This document shows, piece after piece, positions 9,196-17,932 of a DNA stretch of 64,000 nt (the first letter of the stretch is position 1; each line of letters opens with the position of its first letter). Source of the DNA: Arthrobacter sp. H-02-3 (GTDB lineage Bacteria > Actinomycetota > Actinomycetes > Actinomycetales > Micrococcaceae). Under the pieces are notes generated by a model. That model saw only the letters and a list, made by a program, of their open reading frames with translations. It did not search any database and was not told the origin of the DNA. The stretch lies in the NCBI RefSeq assembly GCF_003097355.1, contig NZ_PYUI01000002.1, forward strand, positions 304,076 through 368,075, given 5' to 3'. The translations under genes were made by a program, and so were the position numbers.

Positions 9196-11172
9196 ATGAC
9201 CACGCTCAGCCGGCCCCCGGCAGACCCCTCCGCGCCACGGCCCGGCACCGGGGACCACTTCAGGAACTGGCTCTTGTTCGGGCTGCAGGACAGCAAGGGA
9301 ACCCACCAGGGGCCCGGGGCCGTCAGTGACAGCCACCTGAAAAAGCACACGTGGTGGCAGGTCATGTGCCTGACCGGCGTGGACTACTTCTCCACGCTGG
9401 GCTACCAGCCCGCCATCGCCGCGCTCGCGGCCGGTGTGATTTCGCCGTTGGCCACCCTGGTCCTGGTTGCCGTGACCTTGCTGGGCGCACTGCCCGTGTA
9501 CCGCCGGGTGGCCGGCGAAAGCCCGCGCGGCGAAGGGTCCATCGCCATGCTGGAGCGGCTCCTGCCGAGGTGGGGCGGAAAACTCCTGGTCCTGGTCCTG
9601 CTGGGGTTCGCGGCCACCGACTTCATGATCACCATGACGCTCTCCGCAGCTGACGCGACCGCGCACGCCATCGAGAACCCGTTTGCGCCCGCCTGGATGC
9701 AGGGCCAGAACGTCCCGGTCACCTTGTTCCTGCTCGCCCTGCTCGCCGCGGTGTTCCTGCGCGGCTTCAAAGAGGCGATCGGCGTCGCCGTCGTCCTCGT
9801 CGGGCTCTACCTCGGGCTGAACGTCATCGTGGTCATCACCACGATCTTCCAGGTCATCGCGCACCCGGTGGCGGTCGACAACTGGTGGCTGGCCCTGACC
9901 ACCCAGCACGGAAACCCCCTGATGGTCGTGGGCATCGCGCTGCTGGTCTTCCCGAAGCTGGCCCTGGGCCTGTCGGGCTTCGAGACCGGCGTCGCGGTCA
10001 TGCCGCAGATCCGCGGCCACGCCACGGACACCGAGGCGAACCCCGAGGGCAGGATCAAGGGCGCCCGCCGCCTGCTGACCACGGCCGCCGTCATCATGAG
10101 TGCGTTCCTCGTCACCACGAGCTTCACCACCGTGGTGCTCATCCCGGAACAGGAATTCCAGCCGGGCGGCCAGGCGAACGGGCGCGCCCTGGCCTATCTG
10201 GCCCACGAATACCTGGGCGCGGGCTTCGGCACCGTGTATGACATCAGCACCATTGCCATCCTGTGGTTTGCCGGCGCCTCCGCCATGGCCGGGCTCCTGA
10301 ACCTGGTTCCCCGCTATCTGCCCCGGTACGGCATGGCGCCGGAATGGGCACGCGCCGTCCGGCCGCTGGTCCTGGTGTTCACGCTCGTGGGGTTCCTGAT
10401 CACCTGGCTCTTCGACGCCGACGTCGACGCCCAGGGCGGCGCCTACGCCACCGGCGTCCTCGTCCTGATGACCTCTGCCGCGGTCGCCGTGACCTTCTCG
10501 GCGCGCAGCAAACGGCAGCGCAAGCGCAGCATCGGGTTCGGGATCATCGCCGTCGTATTCATTTACACCACGGTGGCCAACATTTTCGAGCGGCCCGAAG
10601 GCATCCGGATCGCGGCGCTGTTCATCCTCGGGATCATCGTCATTTCGCTGCTCTCGCGCATCCGCCGCTCCTTCGAGCTCCACGCCACCCATGTGCGCAT
10701 GGACACCCCGGCCCTGGAATTCCTGGCTGCCAACGAAACCGGGCCCATCGCGATCATCGCCCACGAACCGCTGCGGCTCAGTGCTGAGGCGTACCGGGAC
10801 AAACTGACGTCGGCCATCGAGGTCAGCCACCTGCCGTTGGACTACCAGGCCCTCTTCCTGGAAGTGGTGGTCGACGACTCTTCGGACTTCGAGACCGAAC
10901 TCGAGGTCCGCGGGGTGATCCGGCACGGGTACCAGATCCTGGAAGTCCATGGGCCCGTGGTTCCCAACACGATCGCCTCCGTACTGCTGCACATCCGCGA
11001 CGTCACCGGGCTGATGCCGCACATCTACTTCCGTTGGACGGAGGGTAACCCCATCACCAACCTCATGCGGTTCCTGGCCTTCGGCGAAGGTGAAATCGCC
11101 CCGGTAACCCGTGAAGTGCTGCGCGAGGCCGAGCCTGACGTCACGCGGCGCCCCTGGGTCCATGTCGGCTGA
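9196..11172 (+). CDS. APC-superfamily permease, candidate KimA-like K+ transporter (paralog 2)
   Basis: 658 aa, identical in length to the copy at 6074-8050 and by eye roughly 90% identical with no gaps in the stretches compared. Differences cluster in the first 30 residues and in scattered conservative positions (for example [10 protein letters not shown] against [10 protein letters not shown]). It has the same membrane domain and the same C-terminal soluble domain (PTVPNTIA-type [20 protein letters not shown]). The start has AAAGG six bases upstream. A hairpin follows 46 bases after the stop. Function is inferred from kdp proximity and the shared promoter box. Confidence 0.8.
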   Translation: MTTLSRPPADPSAPRPGTGDHFRNWLLFGLQDSKGTHQGPGAVSDSHLKKHTWWQVMCLTGVDYFSTLGYQPAIAALAAGVISPLATLVLVAVTLLGALPVYRRVAGESPRGEGSIAMLERLLPRWGGKLLVLVLLGFAATDFMITMTLSAADATAHAIENPFAPAWMQGQNVPVTLFLLALLAAVFLRGFKEAIGVAVVLVGLYLGLNVIVVITTIFQVIAHPVAVDNWWLALTTQHGNPLMVVGIALLVFPKLALGLSGFETGVAVMPQIRGHATDTEANPEGRIKGARRLLTTAAVIMSAFLVTTSFTTVVLIPEQEFQPGGQANGRALAYLAHEYLGAGFGTVYDISTIAILWFAGASAMAGLLNLVPRYLPRYGMAPEWARAVRPLVLVFTLVGFLITWLFDADVDAQGGAYATGVLVLMTSAAVAVTFSARSKRQRKRSIGFGIIAVVFIYTTVANIFERPEGIRIAALFILGIIVISLLSRIRRSFELHATHVRMDTPALEFLAANETGPIAIIAHEPLRLSAEAYRDKLTSAIEVSHLPLDYQALFLEVVVDDSSDFETELEVRGVIRHGYQILEVHGPVVPNTIASVLLHIRDVTGLMPHIYFRWTEGNPITNLMRFLAFGEGEIAPVTREVLREAEPDVTRRPWVHVG

Positions 11173-11218
11173 CGGTCCCGCAGATAGTTGCCATCGGGCA
11201 TAAACGCTCCCGCACACA

Positions 11219-11253
11219 AACAACCCTCCGGAGGAATCCTCCGGAGGGTTGTT
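11219..11253. terminator. Bidirectional terminator between permease 2 and the cold-shock gene
   Basis: Perfect 16-bp inverted repeat (AACAACCCTCCGGAGG and its complement) with a three-base centre, placed between two genes that converge. Ends are A/T-rich on both strands (AAACAAC / GTTGTT), which suits termination in both directions. Confidence 0.85.
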
Positions 11254-11306
11254 GTGGTCTTCGGGGACGGTGTCCCGGCCGGGCGGCCGGGGCTTGTCCT
11301 GTGTAC

Positions 11307-11510
11307 TTAGAGCGGGCGGATGTTCTCAGCCTGCGGGCCCTTCGGGCCCTGCGTGACGTCGAATTCAACCTTCTGGTTCTCGTCCAGCGAGCGGTAGCCG
11401 CTGGTTGCGATTGCCGAGTAGTGGGCGAAAACGTCGGCCGACCCGTCATCCGGGGCAATGAAGCCAAAACCCTTTTCGGCGTTGAACCATTTAACTGTGC
11501 CTGTAGCCAT
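11307..11510 (-). CDS. cspA: Cold-shock protein (CspA family)
   Basis: 67-aa OB-fold nucleic-acid-binding protein. RNP1-like [10 protein letters not shown] and RNP2-like VFAHYSAI motifs are present, starting [10 protein letters not shown]. It binds single-stranded RNA/DNA as an RNA chaperone. An in-frame extension further upstream exists but lacks family similarity; the ATG at 11510 has GAAGGA upstream and matches the universal Csp start. The 159-base gap to the divergent glycosyltransferase leaves room for the long 5' leader usual for cold-shock mRNAs. Confidence 0.96.
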   Translation of the reverse strand: MATGTVKWFNAEKGFGFIAPDDGSADVFAHYSAIATSGYRSLDENQKVEFDVTQGPKGPQAENIRPL

Positions 11511-11654
11511 GCCTTTATCCTTCTGAAATGCTGCTGATCTCCGGCGGCCATGAGGCCAACGGCTGCGGAGACATTCGTCCGCTGTCCCCCAACGTACGGG
11601 GCCGGGGGCCATGGTGCAAGAGGCCGACGGGGGCATTTCGTCCCGTCCCGGGAC

Positions 11655-11660
11655 TATAGT
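11655..11660 (+). promoter_or_regulatory. -10 element of a probably leaderless transcript
   Basis: TATAGT ends nine bases before the glycosyltransferase ATG (11670) and there is no ribosome site between them, so transcription would start within a few bases of the start codon. Leaderless mRNAs are common in actinobacteria. Confidence 0.5.
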
Positions 11661-11669
11661 CGGGGCACG

Positions 11670-12425
11670 ATGACAACAATCTCGGTGGTTATCCCGACCA
11701 GGAACGACGCCGGCATGCTCGCCGCGTGCCTGGCTGCGCTCGCCGGCCAGACCCGCCCGGCCGACGAAATCCTCGTCGTGGACAACGCCAGCACGGACAA
11801 CACCGCGGAGGTCTGCGCCGCTGCGGGGGCGCGGCGGCTCGCCGTCGAACTCCCGGGCATCGCCGCCTGCACGGCACACGGCTTCGATGAAGCCTGCTCC
11901 GAGCTGATTGCCCGGCTGGACACCGACTCCATCCCGCCCGCCGACTGGCTCGAACGGGTTGAAGCAATTCTCGAGAAGGCCGGACCGTTGTCCGCCGTGT
12001 CCGGCCCCGGCGACTTCTATGGCGAGACCCGGTTCGCCCGGTGGGTGGGCGAGAGCGTCTACATTCCCGGGTATTTCTGGGCCATCGGGTGGCTGCTGGG
12101 TCATCCTCCGCTGTTTGGCTCAAATTTCGCCCTGCGGTCCGGCGTCTGGGACCGGATCCGGGGCTCCGTTCACCGGGGCATTCCGCCGGTCCACGATGAT
12201 CTCGACATTTCCTACCAGATTCCGCCCGACGTGAAGGTGATCGCTGACCCCGGGCTGCGCGTGCGGGTCTCCGCGCGGCCGCTGGCGAGCTGGCACTCCG
12301 TCGGGCGCCGGTTGTCGATGGCGTGGACGACGTTCGGCATCGAATTCCGGCAGGAGGGACCTTTCCGGCGCCGCCGGCGCCGGCGGCAATGGGAACGAAC
12401 CCACTCGCGTCAGACGGAACCGTAA
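11670..12425 (+). CDS. Glycosyltransferase family 2
   Basis: 251-aa GT-A fold transferase. It begins [20 protein letters not shown], the nucleotide-sugar-binding strand of GT2 enzymes, followed by [18 protein letters not shown] and a DxD-type metal motif in [11 protein letters not shown]. Later it carries GSNFALR and an acidic HDDLDISYQ motif near the acceptor site. An in-frame extension of 40 residues upstream is arginine-rich and looks non-coding, so the ATG at 11670 is preferred. The 3' end overlaps the convergent hydrolase by 16 bases. Donor and acceptor are unknown. Confidence 0.85.
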   Translation: MTTISVVIPTRNDAGMLAACLAALAGQTRPADEILVVDNASTDNTAEVCAAAGARRLAVELPGIAACTAHGFDEACSELIARLDTDSIPPADWLERVEAILEKAGPLSAVSGPGDFYGETRFARWVGESVYIPGYFWAIGWLLGHPPLFGSNFALRSGVWDRIRGSVHRGIPPVHDDLDISYQIPPDVKVIADPGLRVRVSARPLASWHSVGRRLSMAWTTFGIEFRQEGPFRRRRRRRQWERTHSRQTEP

Positions 12426-13348
12426 AGCGCGATCAGGTCCCGGCTCATTTGGTACGGCGAGGTCTCACTCGGGCTGTGCCCGCCCCGGTAGACCGCGATC
12501 CGCGCGCCGATGGACTGTGCGAAGCGGCGGTGCAGCGCCAGCGGCCAGAGGTCATGTTCGCCGACCGTGACGAACTTCGGCAGCGACGCGGCGGCCAGTG
12601 CCGCCCGAAGGTCCGGTGCATGCTGCATCAGCCCGATGATGTCACTCACAGAGCTCCGGCGGGTGAACCGGAACCGGTACCGCACAAACCGAAGCCGGTT
12701 GGGCGCCACGTGCGCGACGTTGATGCGGATGCCCCAGATCATCAGCGCGGCGCCGATCCGAGGGTTGACCCAGCGGCTGACCCGGCCGACGCGCTGGACG
12801 CCGCGGAAACTCTGGCCGGGCTCCGGCGGGCAGCTGATCAGGGTGAGGGTCCGGAACTTTCCCGGGCGCCGGGTGAAGGCCAACTGGGCGACGATCGCGG
12901 CGAACGAATACCCGACGACGTGCGCGGGCCCGGCCTCGGCGTCGAGCATGGCGATCAGGTCATTGGTGAACAAGTCGTAGTCGTAGTGGGCGCGGGGCGG
13001 CACGAGGTTTTCGGGGCCCGCCGCGGCGGATTCGAACTGGCCGGCAATGTCACAACTCACGACGAAGTACCCGGCCGCGGCGAGCTCGGGCAGCATCAGC
13101 ACAAAGTCTTCCTTGGAACCGGTCGCCCCCGGAATCAGGAGCACCCGGGGGTTTCCCGGTGTGCCCATGGAGATGGTGGCGAGTCTTCCGCTGGGCGCCT
13201 CGAAGGCGCCCCGGACGGCGCCTTCTGGCAAGGAGGCCCAGTCCACGTCGCCCAGCGCGGCGTCCCGGCGGGCGGCTTCATCGACCAGCGCGGATCCGAA
13301 TCCCTCGGGTTCCTGCTCGCTCTGCGCGTTGCTGTCGGCGGACACCAT
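12410..13348 (-). CDS. Alpha/beta-fold hydrolase
   Basis: 312-aa hydrolase. The oxyanion segment is LLIPGATGSKEDF, the nucleophile Ser is in VVGYSFAAIVAQ, and the likely acid and base are in VGEHDLWPLALH and YRGGHSPSETSP. It resembles pimeloyl-ester or haloperoxidase-like hydrolases; the substrate is unknown. A TATGTT hexamer lies about eight bases before the ATG with no ribosome site, suggesting a leaderless transcript. It is convergent with the glycosyltransferase. Confidence 0.85.
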   Translation of the reverse strand: MVSADSNAQSEQEPEGFGSALVDEAARRDAALGDVDWASLPEGAVRGAFEAPSGRLATISMGTPGNPRVLLIPGATGSKEDFVLMLPELAAAGYFVVSCDIAGQFESAAAGPENLVPPRAHYDYDLFTNDLIAMLDAEAGPAHVVGYSFAAIVAQLAFTRRPGKFRTLTLISCPPEPGQSFRGVQRVGRVSRWVNPRIGAALMIWGIRINVAHVAPNRLRFVRYRFRFTRRSSVSDIIGLMQHAPDLRAALAAASLPKFVTVGEHDLWPLALHRRFAQSIGARIAVYRGGHSPSETSPYQMSRDLIALYGSV

Positions 13349-13407
13349 GGACTAAACATAGCCCGGTCCGGTCGGGGCCGGGTCTGATTGGGCAGGAGCG
13401 GCGGCGC

Positions 13408-14556
13408 TCACGCCACTTTGCGCACGAAGGCGTGGAGCCGGCGGTAGACCTCCTGTGATTCCGGGTAGCGGAAGTTCTGTTGCCAGGTGTGTTCGGTGTT
13501 GGAGTTGTCCCAGCCGTAGATGAGGCTGTCCACGGGGACGGAATGTTCGCGCAAGCGGGCAATGAAGTTCACGTTGGCGGCGTAGAAGAAGTCCCGTTCC
13601 GAGGTGGTCACAAAGACCGGCGGGAAGCGGGAATCCAGCCACTCGATCGGCGAGAGGAAACCCGCGCCCTTGCGGAGGGCCTCCAAGTGGCCAGTGCCGG
13701 ATCCCAGACCGAACAGGCCGCCCAAGCCGCGGCGCAGGCGTCCACCGATGCCCGCGTTTTGGCCGCCGGAACGGAGCGCGGGCAGCAGCATGCTGACGAA
13801 GTTCAGGCTCAGCACGAAGCCCTTTTCGAAGAAGACGGAAAAGTCCACCACGCTGCAGTGCTGGACAAGGCCCTTGAAGTCGGATGCAGGGACGGCCGGT
13901 AGCAGACCGTGGTGCCGTGCCAGTTCCGGACGGAAGCTTGCAGCGGTCAGGAGCGCCGCGACTTGGCCGCCGGCGGAGTCGCCGCCCAGTACGAGCCGCG
14001 ATGCGTCGCCGCCATAGCCGGCGATGTTCTGCCGGACCCAGGCCAGCGCGGCATTCGCATCCGCCAGGACATGGGCCATGTGGAAACGCGGCGCCTTCCG
14101 GTAGTTCACGTTGACCACCACCATGCCGTCCTCGGCCTGGCTCGCGCAGTACTTGGTCAGCGAGGACTTGTCCCCGGAGGTCCAGCCGCCGCCGTGGAAG
14201 TACACGTAAACGGGGAGCACGGCGCCGGACTCGCCGGGCGCGGTTGCATCGGCCGCGGGGGTGCCGCCGGCGGGGGACGGGGTGATGACATCGAGGCGGT
14301 GGGCCCGGATGCCGTCGCCCACGAAATCGATGTCGTGGACATATGCGACGCCGGTAATGGGGTCAGCGTTGAAGCGGGCGTTCTCGCTGGCTCGTACGCA
14401 GTGCATCAGCACCCGCCAGGTCCACACCGGAACCCGACGCAGGACGTTCCTGGCCTTGCGGGCCAGAGTGAAGGTGTTGCGGTGCTGCGCTCTCCGTGGC
14501 CGGGCCGCCTGAAAGGATGACTCATGGTGGGTTGGCCAGCGGGCCGGGGAGGTCAT
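13408..14556 (-). CDS. Alpha/beta hydrolase, HSL-type carboxylesterase
   Basis: 382-aa esterase/lipase of the hormone-sensitive-lipase family. It has the oxyanion motif YFHGGGWTSGDKS, the nucleophile in LVLGGDSAGGQVAAL, an acid in TSERDFFYAANVNF and a base His in NTEHTWQQNF. It probably hydrolyses short- to medium-chain esters in the cytoplasm; no signal peptide is seen. The first 40 residues are basic and atypical, so a later start is possible. Confidence 0.88.
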   Translation of the reverse strand: MTSPARWPTHHESSFQAARPRRAQHRNTFTLARKARNVLRRVPVWTWRVLMHCVRASENARFNADPITGVAYVHDIDFVGDGIRAHRLDVITPSPAGGTPAADATAPGESGAVLPVYVYFHGGGWTSGDKSSLTKYCASQAEDGMVVVNVNYRKAPRFHMAHVLADANAALAWVRQNIAGYGGDASRLVLGGDSAGGQVAALLTAASFRPELARHHGLLPAVPASDFKGLVQHCSVVDFSVFFEKGFVLSLNFVSMLLPALRSGGQNAGIGGRLRRGLGGLFGLGSGTGHLEALRKGAGFLSPIEWLDSRFPPVFVTTSERDFFYAANVNFIARLREHSVPVDSLIYGWDNSNTEHTWQQNFRYPESQEVYRRLHAFVRKVA

Positions 14557-14562
14557 GCACCA

Positions 14563-14568
14563 ATTCTA
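14563..14568 (-). promoter_or_regulatory. -10 element of esterase gene, probably leaderless
   Basis: TAGAAT on the minus strand ends six bases before the esterase ATG (14556), leaving no space for a ribosome site. Confidence 0.45.
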
Positions 14569-14587
14569 TCTGGCACACCCGTGCTAC

Positions 14588-14616
14588 AGCTGTGAGGGCG
14601 GCCTGCCCTCACAGCT
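14588..14616. terminator. Terminator hairpin after the PEP-synthase-like gene
   Basis: Perfect 12-bp inverted repeat (AGCTGTGAGGGC / GCCCTCACAGCT) with a five-base loop, between the end of the 908-aa gene and the promoter of the esterase. Confidence 0.75.
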
Positions 14617-14659
14617 ACGGCCCGGTTCGCCACCCGGAGGATTGCCCGGTGCCGCGGGC

Positions 14660-17386
14660 TCAAGGCTCCTCCACGATGGTGCCCGCGGCTCCGTCAACAG
14701 TGACCGTCTGCCCGGTCCGCAAACGAGTGGTCGCGTCCGGCACGCCCACCACGGCCGGGATACCGTATTCGCGGGCCACCACGGCCCCGTGCGAGATCAC
14801 CCCGCCCATCTCCATGACCAGGGCGCCGGCGGTCATGAACAGCGGCGTCCAGCCGGGATCGGTGGACGGTGCCACGAGGATTTCCCCGGGTTCGAGGTGG
14901 GCGCCCACCGGGTCGACGATGACCCTGACCCGTCCGGTGGCGGTACCGGCCGAGGCCGGTGTCCCGGCGAGGGCGCCGGACGCCGGAGACTTAGCCAGCA
15001 GGGCGGCCTCGACGTCGGTACCGTCGGACAGCAGCAGGCGCGGGATGCGCCGGCGTCGCAGTTCCGTCTCGTACAGCCGCCGGCGGTCGGCGACGATGCT
15101 GTGAAGGTCCGCGCCGCGCAGGCCTACGCGAATCTCGTCGAATTCCAGGAAATAGACATCGTCCGCGGCGGCGATCGAACCGGACCGGGCCAGTTCAGCA
15201 CCCACCTTGTTGAGCTGGCGGCGCATCTCCGCGAGCGTCTGGACGATGTAGAACTTCGGCAGTTCGCGCAGTCCGGACAACTGCCGGGTCCGGCGCAGGC
15301 AGAACTCCACCTGCCGGGCCCGGAGCCGGCTCCGGGTCCGGGCCCGTTCCACGAGGTCGCGGATCCTGGCCTCGGCGTGTTCTTCCGCGCGGGCAAACTG
15401 CCGGTCCGGGGTCTGCTCGGGGTCCTCCACATGGAGGTAGTTCGAGATCATGCCGAGGATGTGGTCCGGCTTCTCCGACCACCGGGGCATGCCAAGGTCA
15501 ATTTCCGCCACGGCGCGGTGGCCGTAGCGGTCCAGGAACCCGCGCAGGCCGGTCTGGGCCACGGCAGGCAGGGTGCCGGCCGCATACCGGATGGCCAGGT
15601 CCTCCGGGCCGTGGGCCAGGAATACCTCACGGGACGCGGCATTCGCTCCGATGGTAACGGCGAGATGCCAAAGTTCAAGATCCATCTCGGTGGTGACGTT
15701 GTTGGGCAGCCCCCGGAGCACCGCTTCGAGTTCCCGCGGTTTCGCGATGCCGCGCAACAGTCTGCGGGCGGCCGCCAGCATGATGTAACCAACGGAGGGC
15801 CCGGGCAGCGTCGCCAGGATCAGCCCGTCCACGGTGCGGTCCAGGATGCGCTCGGCGTAATCGAGCCGGCCAAACGAAGTGGCGGGTTCCGGCAGGACGA
15901 GGTCGGCCTCGAGCTGCTTTCCGTAGTCGAAGGCGCGGCGCAGTTCCGCCGCCGGCCGCACCCCGGCCCGCAGCAGGGCCGGGATCAGCCGGCCCACCAA
16001 GGCCACGCTGCCCCTTGCTTCCGTGCTGCGGGCTGCAGCGCTGCCGGGTCCGGGCTTCCGCCGGGGCCGCCGCTGGCGCAGGCCGAACCGTGGATCCTCC
16101 AGCAGCGCCGGGAAGACCGCGCCTGTCCTCCCGTCGGCCAGCGGGAGCATCCGCAGCAGGTAGCGGCGGCCGTACTTGTTCCGGATCGCGGGCGTCACGT
16201 CCACGTACATGCGCAGCCCCGGGTTAACGTACTTCCACGGTCCCTTGCGGTTCCGCATTGAGCCGAGCACGGAGAGTCCCAGCGGGGTGAGTGGCCGGGT
16301 CAAGCCCTGGAACAGCGTGCCGCACAGGTAAACGCGTGTGTCAGCGGCGGCCCCCGATTCAGTGCCCAGTGGTTCGGCGGCGGCGGGGTCCGGCAACGGA
16401 TACAGCGTGGTGATGGGCCGCGACTGGGTCAGCCAGATCTTGCCCGCGTCGATCACCCATTCCACGTCCTGCGGTGCACCGAACAGCCGTTGGACGGTGT
16501 CACCCAGCGCCGTGAGTTCGCGGACCCGGGCGTCGTCCAGGCTCGGGGCCCGGCCGGACCCAGCCCCAGTCCCGGCCCCAGCCCCGTCCGGAGAGCGGAG
16601 CAGGATGCGTCCCGTGGCCGTCTCGACGACGAAATGGTCCGGGTTTACGCTGCCGGAGACCACCGCCTGGCCCGGTCCGGCGCTCGCGTCGATGACCGTT
16701 TCGGTCCGGGTGCCCGTGACGGGGTTGGCGGTGAACAGCACGCCGGCGGTGACGGCGGGGACGACGTCCTGGACGACGACGGCGAGCCCGACGTCGCGGT
16801 GGCTGATGCCGTTGGCGGACCGGTAGGCCACGGCGCGTTCGGTCCAGAGGGAGGCCCAACAGCGCCGCACCGACTCGACGACGGCATCTGCCCCGGAGAT
16901 GTTGAGAAAGGAATCCTGCTGTCCGGCGAAGCTGGCGAAGGGCAGGTCCTCGGCGGTGGCGGAGGACCTGACCGCGACGGCGGCCCCGCTGCCCAGCGAG
17001 GCATAGGCGGCGCGGACCGCGGCATCGACATCGGCGGGAATTGGGGCGGTCACGATCATTTCCCGGGCCTGCCTCGCCAGTTCGCCCAAATCAAGCTGGA
17101 GATGGTCCAAATCGGGGCGGTCCAAAGCCGGGTGGGCTGTTCCGCCGTCGGGGGACCATCCCGGCAGCTCGGCGTCCAGCCGGGCCGCCAGGGCCTCCAG
17201 TTCCGGCGGGGCGGCCTTCCTGTAGGCGACGGTGGTGAGGCAGAAGCCGCGCGGCACGGGGAATCCGGCCGCCGCGAGCCTGCCGAGGTTCATGGCCTTG
17301 CCGCCCACGAGCGGCAGGGGAGCGGAACCCAGTTCACTGAGATCCGCCACAAGAGTTTCCGGCGCTCTGCCCTGTGCAGACCCCAT
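14660..17386 (-). CDS. PEP synthase / rifampin phosphotransferase-like enzyme
   Basis: 908 aa with the three-part plan of PEP-utilising phosphotransferases. An N-terminal ATP-grasp domain carries VGGKAMNLGRLAAAGFPVP, AVRSSATAEDLPFASFAGQQ and QDVEWVIDAGKIWLTQSRP. A long central region is unlike PEP synthase and resembles in size the substrate domain of rifampin phosphotransferases. The C-terminal swivelling domain has its phospho-carrier His at about residue 866 in GGVISHGAVVAREYGIPAV. Length is slightly above rifampin phosphotransferases (about 865). It is not in an operon with pyruvate metabolism genes. Either a drug or small-molecule phosphotransferase or a divergent PEP synthase is possible. 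Confidence 0.75.
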   Translation of the reverse strand: MGSAQGRAPETLVADLSELGSAPLPLVGGKAMNLGRLAAAGFPVPRGFCLTTVAYRKAAPPELEALAARLDAELPGWSPDGGTAHPALDRPDLDHLQLDLGELARQAREMIVTAPIPADVDAAVRAAYASLGSGAAVAVRSSATAEDLPFASFAGQQDSFLNISGADAVVESVRRCWASLWTERAVAYRSANGISHRDVGLAVVVQDVVPAVTAGVLFTANPVTGTRTETVIDASAGPGQAVVSGSVNPDHFVVETATGRILLRSPDGAGAGTGAGSGRAPSLDDARVRELTALGDTVQRLFGAPQDVEWVIDAGKIWLTQSRPITTLYPLPDPAAAEPLGTESGAAADTRVYLCGTLFQGLTRPLTPLGLSVLGSMRNRKGPWKYVNPGLRMYVDVTPAIRNKYGRRYLLRMLPLADGRTGAVFPALLEDPRFGLRQRRPRRKPGPGSAAARSTEARGSVALVGRLIPALLRAGVRPAAELRRAFDYGKQLEADLVLPEPATSFGRLDYAERILDRTVDGLILATLPGPSVGYIMLAAARRLLRGIAKPRELEAVLRGLPNNVTTEMDLELWHLAVTIGANAASREVFLAHGPEDLAIRYAAGTLPAVAQTGLRGFLDRYGHRAVAEIDLGMPRWSEKPDHILGMISNYLHVEDPEQTPDRQFARAEEHAEARIRDLVERARTRSRLRARQVEFCLRRTRQLSGLRELPKFYIVQTLAEMRRQLNKVGAELARSGSIAAADDVYFLEFDEIRVGLRGADLHSIVADRRRLYETELRRRRIPRLLLSDGTDVEAALLAKSPASGALAGTPASAGTATGRVRVIVDPVGAHLEPGEILVAPSTDPGWTPLFMTAGALVMEMGGVISHGAVVAREYGIPAVVGVPDATTRLRTGQTVTVDGAAGTIVEEP

Positions 17387-17482
17387 TTCCCTGTCCCACG
17401 TCCTGTCCGCGTATTCAATTCACGGCCGGCTGCCGGCTCCGTTTCCGGCGGCAGGGCCTTTCTGCAGAGTGAGGCTGCAGGC

Positions 17483-17800
17483 CTACTGTCCGGCGTCGGT
17501 CTCGCCGGTGTCCTCCCACATCACATCGAGATTGCGGAAGACCGGCGGGCCGTCGCACAGGGCGGCCATCTTCGCGGCGAACTCTGAGGTTTCGGGCCTG
17601 TTCGAGTTCTCCATGGCCGACTCGTAGGACTCGAATTCAACAATGGTGAGGTAAGTACCGGGGCGGTCGCGGTCGGCGGTGGCCATGATGCGTCCGAAGG
17701 TCGGGGCAGTGGACCCCTCGGTTCGTGACGGGCGGCCGAGTTGCTCGATCTCCTCGATGCGGGATGTTTGGAATTCAATGATCTGCACAAACCTGGCCAT
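17483..17800 (-). CDS. Small ABM-like (dimeric alpha/beta barrel) protein
   Basis: 105-aa protein starting MARFVQIIEFQTSRIEEIEQ, with YLTIVEFESYESAMENSNRP in the middle, a pattern of ferredoxin-like dimeric barrels (antibiotic biosynthesis monooxygenase-like or NIPSNAP-like). The start at 17800 has GAGGAG five bases upstream; a 30-residue basic in-frame extension is rejected. It lies between the PEP-synthase-like gene and the alcohol dehydrogenase, all on the minus strand. Its reaction is unknown. Confidence 0.7.
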   Translation of the reverse strand: MARFVQIIEFQTSRIEEIEQLGRPSRTEGSTAPTFGRIMATADRDRPGTYLTIVEFESYESAMENSNRPETSEFAAKMAALCDGPPVFRNLDVMWEDTGETDAGQ

Positions 17801-17932
17801 GACGGCTCCTCGACGGCGGCGGATGCTGATGCGCTTCACGCTAGACCCTCGCTCCTGCACGTGCAAGGGCAGCCGCAAGAGCAGGGGCACGCAGCCGCGC
17901 AGGGGCCCGGGGCGCCGCCGTCGAGAGCCCGG

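Noticed and set aside
9094..11223. Long open frame (about 700 codons) on the strand opposite permease 2
   Set aside because: It is the antisense of a clear membrane-protein gene; its translation is Asp/Gly/Arg-rich with no domain, as expected from high-GC antisense frames. Similar long antisense frames opposite kdpB, kdpA, the ABC operon, uxuB and uidA were dropped for the same reason.
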